Part shown: in pieces, positions 42,785 to 51,634 of the stretch | Layout of the letters: each line of letters starts with the position of its first letter | Numbering within the stretch: position 1 is the first letter of the stretch | From: Billgrantia montanilacus | Lineage (GTDB): Bacteria; Pseudomonadota; Gammaproteobacteria; Pseudomonadales; Halomonadaceae | Assembly (NCBI RefSeq): GCF_003336675.1 | Contig: NZ_QPII01000005.1 | Coordinates: forward strand, 230,277-294,276 | Direction of reading: 5' to 3' | DNA length: 64,000 nt | Notes under the pieces: generated by a model | What the model was told of the DNA's origin: nothing | Databases searched by the model: none | The model's input: the letters and a program-made list of their open reading frames with translations, nothing else | Program-made: the position numbers and the translations under genes

Positions 42785-44136
42785 GCGAGGATGTCATCTT
42801 CTCGCCGCTCAAGTGGCGTAACCTGGAGGTCAAGAATCGCCTGTTCCGCTCGAACATTTCCGGGCGATTCGACAACGAGGACGGCAGCCTGACCCAGACG
42901 CGCATCAACTGGGAGTGCCAGTTTGCCCGGGGCGGCGTCGGCGCGATCATCTCCTCCTTCGTGCCGGTGCAGATGGAAGGGCGCATCATCGCCGGCTATG
43001 CCACCATCCACCGCGATGACTTCATCCCGCTGTGGCAGCGGCTCGGCGAGGCGGTGCACCGCTTCGACTGCAAGTACATCCTGCAGCTCAGTCATTCCGG
43101 CCGGCAGATGGATCTCCCCGGCGTCCACAATCAGCATCGCCGGTCGCTCAGTTCAACCGACCACAAGGAGTCCCTGCACGGCTTCCTGTGCCGGGCCATG
43201 AGCGGCCACGAGATAGAGCGCACCATCGAGGCCTTCGCCGACGGGGCCTGGCGGGCCCGGGAGGCCGGGCTCGACGGGGTGGAGCTGCACGCCGCCAACG
43301 GCTACCTGTTCACCCAGTTCCTGAGTTCCGCCATCAATGACCGGCGCGACCGCTACGGCGGCTCGCTCGCCAACCGGGCCCGCTTCCTGCTGGATGTGAT
43401 CCGCGCCATTCGCGAGCGGGTGGGACCGGACTTCCACCTGCAGGTCAAGATCAGCGCCGTGGACCAGAACGACATCCTGCCCTGGGAAGGCAAGGGCAAT
43501 ACCCTGGCGGAGAGCCTGCAGGTGTGCCGCTGGGTCGAAACGGCGGGCGCCGATGCCCTGCACGTGTCGGTGGGCAGCCTGTTCCCCCACCCCCTGAACC
43601 CACCGGGGGACTTCGCCTTCGACACCATCGCCAGCACCTACGACGCCATGCTCTCCGCCGGCACCAACACCTTCCGCAACTACCTGCTGTTCCGCTACAG
43701 GTCGCTGCGCTGGATCTTTCGCTGGCTGTGGTCGCGTCACCAGCGCGGCCACGTCGTGGAGGGGGTAAGCCTGGACGAGGCGCGTGCCGTACGCCAGGCG
43801 GTGGGCATTCCGGTGATCAGCACCGGGGGTTATCAGCGCGCCGCCCTGGTACGCGAAGCCATCGCCAGCGGGGCCTGCGACGCGGTCTCCAGCGCCCGCG
43901 CGCTGATCGCCAATCCCGACTTGCCCCGGCAGTGGCAGGCCGGGCAGGATGAACCGGAACGTCCCTGTACCTTCTGCAACAAGTGTTTGCTCAACGCGCC
44001 CAAGAATCCCCTGGGCTGCTACGAGCTGTCGCGCTTCGACGGCGACCACGAGCGCATGATCGCGACCCTGATGAGCATCTACGACACCCGTCCCGAGCTG
44101 CGCCTGCCCCCGGTGCCGCCAGCGCAGAATCCGTGA
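42781..44136 (+). CDS. Old Yellow Enzyme-type reductase with [4Fe-4S] motif
   Basis: 451 residues. The TIM barrel of NADH:flavin oxidoreductases shows ILQLSHSGRQ, then VELHAANGYLFTQFLSSAINDRRDRYGG (His-x-x-Asn substrate site and FMN contacts) and VISTGGY. Near the C-terminus CTFCNKCLLNAPKNPLGC supplies four cysteines, as in dienoyl-CoA reductase-type OYEs with an iron-sulphur cluster. The second Rossmann domain of FadH is absent. An insertion at about 290-330 (FRYRSLRWIFRWLW) is hydrophobic. It would reduce alpha,beta-unsaturated oxo products, as 12-oxophytodienoate reductase does in plants. It is followed 7 bases later by the cytochrome gene. Confidence 0.9.
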   Translation: MSEDVIFSPLKWRNLEVKNRLFRSNISGRFDNEDGSLTQTRINWECQFARGGVGAIISSFVPVQMEGRIIAGYATIHRDDFIPLWQRLGEAVHRFDCKYILQLSHSGRQMDLPGVHNQHRRSLSSTDHKESLHGFLCRAMSGHEIERTIEAFADGAWRAREAGLDGVELHAANGYLFTQFLSSAINDRRDRYGGSLANRARFLLDVIRAIRERVGPDFHLQVKISAVDQNDILPWEGKGNTLAESLQVCRWVETAGADALHVSVGSLFPHPLNPPGDFAFDTIASTYDAMLSAGTNTFRNYLLFRYRSLRWIFRWLWSRHQRGHVVEGVSLDEARAVRQAVGIPVISTGGYQRAALVREAIASGACDAVSSARALIANPDLPRQWQAGQDEPERPCTFCNKCLLNAPKNPLGCYELSRFDGDHERMIATLMSIYDTRPELRLPPVPPAQNP

Positions 44137-44143
44137 GGCTGCC

Positions 44144-45694
44144 ATGAGACGACAGGAGCCGTCCGTCACCGCCGTGCAACAGGAGGCCCGCCGCCGGCGC
44201 TGGCGACGCCTGCCGCTGACCCTGCTCGTCCTGGCCGTGGTGGCGGCCGGCCTGCTGGCCCTGGCGATCGGTGTGCCGACTGTGTGGCGCTACAGTGGCG
44301 AGTCGGTGCGTCACTACGCCGACCCGGAGACCCACTTTCGGCATGGCTCCATCGGCAGCGAGGTCAGCGGCCTGCCGGTGCGGCTGTGGCGGGTACTGCC
44401 TGACCTGTTTCCGGAAGTCTTCGACGATCGGCACTACGAGGTATTCGGTTTTCTCTACGCGCCGGGCGACGAGGCGAGCCGTGGGGATCTGCCCATTGGC
44501 GTCGGAACCCGGGAGATGCGCGGCGTGGACGTCGCCTGGTTCAACTGTGCGCTCTGCCACGTGGGGACGGTCCGCGAGTCGCCGGATGCCGCACCGCGAC
44601 AGATCGCCGGCATGCCGTCCAACAACCTGGACCTTTACGGCTTCATCGGCTTTTTGCTGGAGATCGCCGATGACCCGCGGCTGGCGCCGGACAGCGTGCT
44701 GGCGGCCATGGACGAGCAGGGGCAGTCGCTGGGCTGGATCGAACGGCGGGTGTGGCGCTATGCGGTACTGCCCCGGGTGCGTGAGGGGCTGCTCGAGACC
44801 CGCGCCACGCTCGCGCCACTGCTGGCCGAGCAGCCCGCCTGGGGGCCGGGGCGCGTGGATACCTTTAACCCCTACAAGCTGCTGCAGTTCGACATGAACA
44901 TGGATGAACTGGCCGAGGCGGAGCGGATCGGCACCAGCGAGTTCCCCGCCGTCTTCCTGCAGCGCCCCCGGCAGGGCATGGATCTGCACTGGGATGGCAA
45001 CAACGCCTCGCTGCAGGAGCGCAACCTGAGCGCCGCCATCGGGGCCGGAGTGACCGAGGAGAGCGTCGATCACCGAGGCATCGAGCGGGTGGCCGACTGG
45101 CTGCTGGACCTCAAGCCGCCGCCCAGCCCCTATCGTCCCGATCCCGAGGGGGTGGCAGCCGGCAAGCCGCTCTACATGCGTCACTGTGCCGACTGTCACG
45201 GCTACCAGGAGGGCGAGCGCTACGTCTTCGAAGGGGAGCGCCTCGGCCAGGTGGTGCCCAACGAGCAACTGGGCGTCGATCCGGCCCGGCTCGACAGCTA
45301 CACCGAGACCCTGCAGCGCTATCAGCTGACCCTGTTCGAGGACGACGAGCGCTATCGCTTCCGGCACTTCCGCAAGACCGATGGCTACGCCAACCTGCCC
45401 CTCGACGGCCTCTGGCTGCGCGCACCCTATCTGCACAACGGGGCCGTGCCGACCCTGTACGACCTGCTGCTGCCACCGGTGGAGCGCCCCCAAGCCTTCG
45501 TGCGCGGGCTGGACGTGCTGGATGAGGAGAAGGGCGGTTTCGTGGCACCCGACTGCACGCCCGGCGAGCCCCTGGTGGAAGGCTTCTGTTTCGACACCAG
45601 CCAGCCCGGCAATGGCCGCCAGGGGCATACCTACGGGACCGAGCTGACGGTGCAGGAGCGCTCGGATCTGCTCGATTACCTACTGACCTTTTAG
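44144..45694 (+). CDS. Membrane-anchored di-heme c-type cytochrome, second copy
   Basis: 516 residues. An N-terminal anchor (about 22-45, LPLTLLVLAVVAAGLLALAI) precedes heme sites CALCH (135-139) and CADCH (348-352). WGPGRVDTFNPYKL, LHWDGNN, and KTDGYANLPLDGLWLRAPYLHNG match the paralog at 37589 and the RoxA / oleate-dioxygenase family. It should face the periplasm. With the OYE and dioxygenase upstream it belongs to the right arm of the cluster. Its stop lies at the edge of a mini-MITE. Confidence 0.83.
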   Translation: MRRQEPSVTAVQQEARRRRWRRLPLTLLVLAVVAAGLLALAIGVPTVWRYSGESVRHYADPETHFRHGSIGSEVSGLPVRLWRVLPDLFPEVFDDRHYEVFGFLYAPGDEASRGDLPIGVGTREMRGVDVAWFNCALCHVGTVRESPDAAPRQIAGMPSNNLDLYGFIGFLLEIADDPRLAPDSVLAAMDEQGQSLGWIERRVWRYAVLPRVREGLLETRATLAPLLAEQPAWGPGRVDTFNPYKLLQFDMNMDELAEAERIGTSEFPAVFLQRPRQGMDLHWDGNNASLQERNLSAAIGAGVTEESVDHRGIERVADWLLDLKPPPSPYRPDPEGVAAGKPLYMRHCADCHGYQEGERYVFEGERLGQVVPNEQLGVDPARLDSYTETLQRYQLTLFEDDERYRFRHFRKTDGYANLPLDGLWLRAPYLHNGAVPTLYDLLLPPVERPQAFVRGLDVLDEEKGGFVAPDCTPGEPLVEGFCFDTSQPGNGRQGHTYGTELTVQERSDLLDYLLTF

Positions 45695-45740
45695 GCTTTG
45701 TCCGAAAAGTCGGCGAGCGCAGCCAGTCTTCGACAGAGCC
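45694..45740. mobile_element. Mini-MITE, family A (47 bp)
   Basis: GGCTTTGTCCGAAAA and, inverted, GGCTCTGTCGAAGA are joined almost directly, so only the two ends of the family A element remain. It lies between the cytochrome gene and its small membrane partner, as MITE family B does in the left arm. Confidence 0.75.
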
Positions 45741-45766
45741 TAAGCAATTGGCCCAGGAGCACTGAT

Positions 45767-46159
45767 ATGCAGACCTCAAACGATGTGTTCGCGACCTATC
45801 GGCGGGTGATGACGGTGGGGATCGCTCTCAACGTGCTGCTGGGCCTGTGGCTGTGGCTATGGCCCGTCAGCCTGCTGGGCGTGATGGGCGCCGACCTGCC
45901 GTACCCGCTGACCTGGGTGCGCTACGCCGGCCTGGCCATGATCGTGGTTGGACTGCTCTACCTGCCGGCTGCCCTGGCACCGCTGCACAATCGGCTGGTG
46001 GCGCTGCTGTCGATACTGTTTCGTGGCCTTTTCGCGCTGTTCTTCTTGTTCGCCACTGGCCTTCTATGGCTGCCGGCGCTGTTCGAGGCGCTGTTCGCCG
46101 TGCTGCAGGGCGTGACCTTCTGGCGGGCCTGGCGCGGCGACCTGATGGCCAAGCCCTGA
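45767..46159 (+). CDS. Small integral membrane protein, paralog of 39306
   Basis: 130 residues from ATG 45767 with AGGAG upstream. Four hydrophobic segments (about 15-35, 48-66, 72-95, 98-115). It resembles the left-arm protein in length, helix order and the YLPAALAPLH motif. It is probably the last gene of the right arm and a partner of the di-heme cytochrome; biochemical role unknown. Confidence 0.75.
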   Translation: MQTSNDVFATYRRVMTVGIALNVLLGLWLWLWPVSLLGVMGADLPYPLTWVRYAGLAMIVVGLLYLPAALAPLHNRLVALLSILFRGLFALFFLFATGLLWLPALFEALFAVLQGVTFWRAWRGDLMAKP

Positions 46160-46254
46160 CGCAGGGGGGCGGCGAATGGCACCCGTCGTTTACCTGTCGG
46201 TCATTTCAGATTTTTCTGCTATAACTAGGCCTATAGACTAAAAATGGTGACGGG

Positions 46255-47904
46255 ATGTCATTGACTGGCTTGCTGTCGATAACTCGACGGTATGCGCTCG
46301 CAGGGATACTGGCCGGGCTGTCGACGACAGCGGCTGGCAGCGTAGTGGGTTCAGCGTCGGTGCCTGCCTTGGGATGGGCGGTGCTCGCTATCGTAGTCAT
46401 TGCATGCATGGCGTTGGCGGCAGTGGGCGGTGCCTGGTGGGACCGTCGCAGAGGAGGGCGGGAGCGCGCTGACTCGTCGGCCGACAAGGCAGGGCTGGCC
46501 AATGATTCAGATGACATGGTCTCTTTGCCATGTGGTATTTCCACGGATATCACCGAGTGCCATGCGATCCAGGAGAGCAACTATCGCCTGACCTTCTATG
46601 ATCCGCTGACCGGCCTGCCCAACAGGCGCCTGATGCTCGATCGCCTGGAAATGGTGGTCAAGGGTTCTCGGCGTACGGATCGCTATGCAGCGCTGATGTT
46701 CATCGATCTGGACAATTTCAAGTTGGTCAACGACACCCAGGGACTCTATCAGGGCGACCACCTTCTGCGTCACGTCGCCAAGCATCTATCGAATGTCGTG
46801 CGGGAGAGCGATACCCTGGCCCGCCTGGGGGGAGATGAATTCGTCCTGCTGATCCATGATCTGGCTCCCAACCAGGAACAGGCGGCTCACGCGGCCGAGG
46901 GCGTGGCCAAGAAGCTGTTGACTTGCATTCTGGAAGCCCAGCAGGATCAGGAGCAGGTCCTGACCCTGCCGATTACCGGCAGTATCGGCGTCACGCTGTT
47001 TGCCGATGGCGAGATCAGCGTGGAAAGTGCCATGCAGCAGGCCGACATGGCGCTGCAACAGGCCAAGGGGGCGGGGGGCAATACCCTGCGTTTCTTCAAT
47101 GCCAAGATGCAGGCCACGGTAATGGCGCGTGTCCATCTGGAAGCCGACCTGCATCAGGCACTGGCTCGGGATGAGTTTCGCCTGCATTACCAGGTGCAGG
47201 TCGATTCCCTGTCCTGCGTCACCGGGGTCGAGGCGTTGATTCGTTGGGAGCATCCGCAGCGTGGCATGGTGTCGCCCGGCATGTTCATTCCCCTGGCGGA
47301 AAAGAATCGGCTGATTCTGCCGATCGGCTACTGGGTCCTCGAAACCGCATGCCGGCAGTTGGCTGCCTGGGCGCGGGAGCCGGAGTGGGAGCGGTTGAGC
47401 ATCGCCGTCAACGTCAGTTCCGTGCAGTTCCACCAGCCGGACTTCGTGGCGAGGCTGCAGCACATACTGGAGGAGACGGCGGCCAACCCGCACCGGCTGA
47501 CGCTGGAAGTAACCGAAAGCCTGCTGATGGATGATCACCAGCGGGTACGCACTATCATGCTGCGTCTCAATCAGCTCGGCATCCGTTTCGCCCTGGACGA
47601 CTTCGGTACCGGCTACTCTTCGCTGAACTATCTCAAGCGGTTGCCGCTGGACGAGTTGAAGATCGACCAAGCCTTCGTCAACGGCGTGCTCGACGATCCG
47701 GTGGATGCGGCCATCGTCCAGGCCACCATTACCCTGGCGGCGAGCCTTGGCCTCGACGTGACCGCCGAAGGGGTGGAGACCGAGGCGCAGCACCAATGGC
47801 TCCGGGCGCATGGCTGCGAAGCCTTCCAGGGTTATCTCTTTGGCAGGCCGCAGCCAGTGACGGAGCTGCAGGTCGATCAGCTTTCCTGTATCTACGATGC
47901 GTGA
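46255..47904 (+). CDS. GGDEF-EAL c-di-GMP cyclase/phosphodiesterase
   Basis: 549 residues. Two N-terminal hydrophobic stretches (about 14-32 and 38-60) anchor it. After a short linker comes an intact GGDEF domain (LARLGGDEFVLL, about residue 190) and a complete EAL domain (VEALIRWEHP, EVTESLL, DDFGTGYSS, AEGVET, YLFGRP). Both activities are possible, and in such hybrids GGDEF often binds GTP to stimulate the EAL part. No sensory domain is visible beyond the membrane segment. The ribosome site is weak. Confidence 0.92.
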   Translation: MSLTGLLSITRRYALAGILAGLSTTAAGSVVGSASVPALGWAVLAIVVIACMALAAVGGAWWDRRRGGRERADSSADKAGLANDSDDMVSLPCGISTDITECHAIQESNYRLTFYDPLTGLPNRRLMLDRLEMVVKGSRRTDRYAALMFIDLDNFKLVNDTQGLYQGDHLLRHVAKHLSNVVRESDTLARLGGDEFVLLIHDLAPNQEQAAHAAEGVAKKLLTCILEAQQDQEQVLTLPITGSIGVTLFADGEISVESAMQQADMALQQAKGAGGNTLRFFNAKMQATVMARVHLEADLHQALARDEFRLHYQVQVDSLSCVTGVEALIRWEHPQRGMVSPGMFIPLAEKNRLILPIGYWVLETACRQLAAWAREPEWERLSIAVNVSSVQFHQPDFVARLQHILEETAANPHRLTLEVTESLLMDDHQRVRTIMLRLNQLGIRFALDDFGTGYSSLNYLKRLPLDELKIDQAFVNGVLDDPVDAAIVQATITLAASLGLDVTAEGVETEAQHQWLRAHGCEAFQGYLFGRPQPVTELQVDQLSCIYDA

Positions 47905-48006
47905 GAGTGCATCGGTCGGCTTTCCCTCCGGCTCCCTGTCTGGGGTAAGCTATGTCACATGCCAGTCTTCCGCTACCGCACTTCACTAAACCACCGGAGA
48001 GTCTTC

Positions 48007-48432
48007 ATGCCCTTTCGTTCCTTGCTTGCCGCCGCCGTGCTGATGCTGCCGCTGACCGCCGTGGCAGAGTCGCCCAATATCGTACCCGGCCAGTGGCAGT
48101 TCACCAGCACCACCTCGGTCAAAGGCGACATGCCGATCCCCGACCAGACCGAGAGCCATCAGGAGTGCATCGTGCAGGGCGACCTCGACGATGCCGACTT
48201 CCAGTTCCTCGAAGTGGAAGAGGGGTGTGAGCTGCTGGAGCACAACGTGTCCGCAGACGGTGTCGACTACAAGATGGTGTGCCACGCCGATGGTGGCCAG
48301 GCCGATATCAATGGCCGGATGGATTTCCTGGGTGAGCGCGTCGAAGGCAACGTCAATATCCAGACCGAGTCGCCGATGGGTGAGATGGTCATGGATACGA
48401 CGATCGAAGGCGAGCGCCTCGGCGACTGCTGA
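48007..48432 (+). CDS. DUF3617 periplasmic protein
   Basis: 141 residues from ATG 48007. A clear signal peptide (PFRSLLAAAVLMLPLTAVAE) precedes the DUF3617 pattern: PGQWQFTSTTSVKG, SHQECIVQ, and late GRMDFLGERVEGN...MVMDTTIEGERLGDC. The conserved cysteines probably form disulphides. Function of the family is unknown. A strong hairpin follows. Confidence 0.85.
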   Translation: MPFRSLLAAAVLMLPLTAVAESPNIVPGQWQFTSTTSVKGDMPIPDQTESHQECIVQGDLDDADFQFLEVEEGCELLEHNVSADGVDYKMVCHADGGQADINGRMDFLGERVEGNVNIQTESPMGEMVMDTTIEGERLGDC

Positions 48433-48454
48433 ATGGCTGATAGCCGCGGGACAT

Positions 48455-48484
48455 GCGAAGGCCACCCCCCAGGGTGGCCTTCGC
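48455..48484. terminator. Convergent-gene hairpin
   Basis: A perfect 13-bp stem (GCGAAGGCCACCC and its complement) with a 4-base loop lies between the convergent DUF3617 and RND genes. There is no T-tract, so it may be a Rho-assisted or weak two-way terminator. Confidence 0.6.
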
Positions 48485-48487
48485 CGT

Positions 48488-51400
48488 TCATGCCTTCTGG
48501 CTGTCGGTGCCGTCCTGATTGGGAGTCCCGTCGTTTCCGGCGGTCATCTCCGCTTCCAGGCGGCGTTTGACATCGCCAGGGGAGCCGGTATGGCGGGCCA
48601 GCAGGTCGTAGGCAACCGGTACCACGAACAGCGTGAACAGGGTGGCGGCGGCGACGCCGGAAAGAATCACCGTGCCGATCACCATGCGCGACTCGGCACC
48701 GGCACCGCTGGAGACGATCAACGGAATGGAACCGGCCATGGTGGTCACCGCGGTCATCAGGATCGGCCGCAGGCGCGTTACCGCGGCGTCGAGCAGGGCA
48801 TCGCGGAAGGCCAGACCCTCGTCGCGCAGCTGGTTGGCGAACTCCACGATCAGGATACCGTTCTTGGCCGCCAGGCCGATCAGCATCACCAGGCCTACCT
48901 GGCTGTAGATGTTGAGCGATTGGCCGGTGACGAACAGCCCCAGCATGGCGCCACTCATGGCCAGAGGCACGGTGAGCATGATCACGAAGGGGTGGATGAA
49001 ACTCTCGAACTGGGCCGCCAGTACCAGGAATACCACCAGCGCACCCAGGATCAGTAGGAAGGTGGTGGCCCCGCTGGCCTGGCGGAAGTCGCGGGAGGCG
49101 CCGCTGACGTCGGTCTGGGCCTGCCCGGGCAGTACCTCGGCGGCGGCGGCTTCCAGGTAATCCAGGGCTTCGCCCAGGGAGTAGCCGTCGGCCAGGTTGG
49201 CTTCGATGGTGATGGCACGCAGTCGGTTGAAGCGGTTCAGGGTGCTGGCACCGGCGAAATCGGAGAAGTTCACCAGGCTGGCCAGGGGAATCAGCTCACC
49301 CGAGCGTGCCGAGCGCACCTGGATGTTGTCCAGCGCGCGTGGGCTGGCCTGGCTACCCCGGTCGCCCTCGAGGATGACGTCGTACTCCTGGCCGCTGTCC
49401 AGATAGCGCGTCACGTTGCGGCCACCCAGCAGCACCTCGAGAGTACGGCCGATCTCGGTGATGGTGACGCCCAGGTCGGCCGCGCGGGGATAGTCGATAT
49501 CGACGCGTAGCTGCGGCTGGGTCTCGCGATAGTCGCTATCCAGCCCGATCAGTCTCGGGTTGTCCTCGCGGATATGATTCATCAGGGTGTCGCGCCACTC
49601 GGCCAGCTCTTCGTAGGTGCCGCCGCCCAGCACGAACTCCACCGGCTTGCTGATACGCTGGCCAAAGCCCTGGCGCATCACCGGGAAGGCCTGCACCCCA
49701 GGCAGATCGGCCAGCTCCCGGCGAACCTCGTCCATGATCGACCAGGCATCGCGACGCTCGCCCCAGGGGGCCATGCTGATGATGGCGAAGCCGTTGTTGA
49801 AATTCTCGATATTGCCGAAGCCGCGCGGGGCGCGCACTACCACTCGCTCGAGTTCGCCGCTCTCCAGCATGGGGGCGAGCCGGACTTCGATCTCATCCAT
49901 GTAGTCCATGATGTAGTCGAAGGTGGCACCCTCCGGGCCGTTGACCAGGATGATGAAGCTGCCGCGATCCTCCTGCGGGGTGTACTCGCTGGGCAGCAAG
50001 TCGGCGAGCCAGACGGTGGCGGCAATCAGCGCCACGAACACCGCCAGCACCGCGGCACGCGCCTTGAGCACCCAGACCAGCAGGGCGCGATAGATCTTTT
50101 GGGTGAATTCCAGCAGCCACTGTACGGCCAGGGCGATGCGGCCCTCGTGCATCGAAGGCTTGAGAATCTTCGAGGCCATCATCGGGGTCAGGGAGAGCGC
50201 CAGAACGCTGGAGATGGCCACGGCGGCGGCCATGGTCAAGGCGAATTCGGTGAACAGGCGGCCGACGTTGCCCTGCAAGAAGCCCAGCGGCACGAACACG
50301 GCGATCAGCACCAGCGTGGTGGCAATGACCGCAAAGGCGATCTGGCGGGTGCCGCGGAAGGCCGCCACCAGCGGGGTCTCGCCATAGTCGTGCATGCGCC
50401 GGTGAATGTTCTCCAGTACCACGATGGCGTCATCGACAATCAGGCCGATGGCCAGCACCAGGGCGAGCAGCGTCAGCAGGTTGATCGAAAAGCCCATCAG
50501 GGCCAGCGCCATGAAAGCACCGATCATGGCCACCGGCACCGTTACCGCGGGTATCAGGGTGGTACGCACATTGCCGAGGAACAGAAAAATCACCACGACG
50601 ACCAGGCCCATGGCGATGAAGAGCGTGACCACCACCTGGTGGATGGCACCGGAAACGAATACCGAGGCATCGTAGTTGAGGGAGAGCGACATGCCCTGTG
50701 GCAGGCTGTCCTGCACCCGCGCCAGCTCTGCCTGCACACCCTCGGAGACCTCCAGCACGTTGGCAGTGGACTGTTTCATGATTCCCAGGCCCACCATCGG
50801 CACGCCGTTGGCGCGGAAGATCGAGCGATCCTCTACCGAGCCGATTTCCACTCTCGCCACGTCGCCCAGGCGCACCAGGTAGCCATCGGGGCTCTGGGTC
50901 AGCGCCAGGCGCTCGAAATCATCGGGCTGGTTGAAGGTACGCGGCAAGCGGACCATGAACTGCCGGTCGCGGGACTCGATCGACCCGGCAGGCAGCTCCA
51001 CGTTCTCGGCGCGCAGGGCGCTTTCCACATCGCCCACGGTGAGGTTGCGGGCCGCCAGGGCATTGCGGTCGAGCCACACCCGCATGGCGTACTCCCGTCC
51101 GCCCCCCACGCGTACCCGCGCCACGCCGGGCTGTACCGAGAAGCCGTCCACCAGATAGCGGTCGGCATAGTCGGTGAGCTCGGGAATCGTGTAGTCGTCG
51201 CCGGTGAGGGCGAGCCACAGTACCACCTCCTCGCTCGAGTCGGCCTTCTGCACTTCCGGTGGGTCGGCTTCGTCGGGCAAGTTGCGCAGGGCGCCGGAAA
51301 TGCGGTCGCGTACGTCGTTGGCGGCGGCATCGATGTCCATGTCCAGCCGGAACTCGATGTTGATCCGTGAACGGCCATCCTCGCTGGAGGAGGTGATCAA

Positions 51401-51634
51401 CTGTATGCCCTCGACCCCGGCGATGCGGTCTTCCAACTGCTGGGTGATCCGGGTTTCGACCACGTTGGCCGAGGCGCCGGGGTAGCGGGTGTCGATGCTG
51501 ACCACCGGCGGGTCGATGGAAGGGTACTCCTGCAGCGGCAGGCGCTGCATGGCCAGCAGGCCGAAGGCCACGATCAGTAGCGCCAGTACGGTCGCCATCA
51601 CCGGGCGCTGGACGGAGAGGTCCGAGAGCCGCAT
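48488..51634 (-). CDS. RND-family efflux pump, inner-membrane permease
   Basis: 1048 residues, normal for the AcrB/MexB/HAE1 class. RLSDLSVQRPVMATVLALLIVAFG at the start, the two sets of membrane helices, the GFSINLLTLLALVLAIGLIVDDAIVVLEN segment with the proton-relay aspartates, and the periplasmic porter domains are all visible. It uses proton motive force to export hydrophobic compounds or solvents with the adaptor upstream. No outer-membrane channel gene is adjacent. The adaptor stop overlaps its start by one base. Confidence 0.96.
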   Translation of the reverse strand: MRLSDLSVQRPVMATVLALLIVAFGLLAMQRLPLQEYPSIDPPVVSIDTRYPGASANVVETRITQQLEDRIAGVEGIQLITSSSEDGRSRINIEFRLDMDIDAAANDVRDRISGALRNLPDEADPPEVQKADSSEEVVLWLALTGDDYTIPELTDYADRYLVDGFSVQPGVARVRVGGGREYAMRVWLDRNALAARNLTVGDVESALRAENVELPAGSIESRDRQFMVRLPRTFNQPDDFERLALTQSPDGYLVRLGDVARVEIGSVEDRSIFRANGVPMVGLGIMKQSTANVLEVSEGVQAELARVQDSLPQGMSLSLNYDASVFVSGAIHQVVVTLFIAMGLVVVVIFLFLGNVRTTLIPAVTVPVAMIGAFMALALMGFSINLLTLLALVLAIGLIVDDAIVVLENIHRRMHDYGETPLVAAFRGTRQIAFAVIATTLVLIAVFVPLGFLQGNVGRLFTEFALTMAAAVAISSVLALSLTPMMASKILKPSMHEGRIALAVQWLLEFTQKIYRALLVWVLKARAAVLAVFVALIAATVWLADLLPSEYTPQEDRGSFIILVNGPEGATFDYIMDYMDEIEVRLAPMLESGELERVVVRAPRGFGNIENFNNGFAIISMAPWGERRDAWSIMDEVRRELADLPGVQAFPVMRQGFGQRISKPVEFVLGGGTYEELAEWRDTLMNHIREDNPRLIGLDSDYRETQPQLRVDIDYPRAADLGVTITEIGRTLEVLLGGRNVTRYLDSGQEYDVILEGDRGSQASPRALDNIQVRSARSGELIPLASLVNFSDFAGASTLNRFNRLRAITIEANLADGYSLGEALDYLEAAAAEVLPGQAQTDVSGASRDFRQASGATTFLLILGALVVFLVLAAQFESFIHPFVIMLTVPLAMSGAMLGLFVTGQSLNIYSQVGLVMLIGLAAKNGILIVEFANQLRDEGLAFRDALLDAAVTRLRPILMTAVTTMAGSIPLIVSSGAGAESRMVIGTVILSGVAAATLFTLFVVPVAYDLLARHTGSPGDVKRRLEAEMTAGNDGTPNQDGTDSQKA

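Noticed and set aside
43991..45628. 545-codon minus-strand frame opposite the OYE tail and cytochrome
   Set aside because: Antisense shadow; the plus strand has both heme sites and coupled starts.
49574..51370. 598-codon plus-strand frame opposite the RND permease
   Set aside because: Composition (His/Gln/Gly repeats) is that of an antisense frame; the permease on the other strand is unambiguous.
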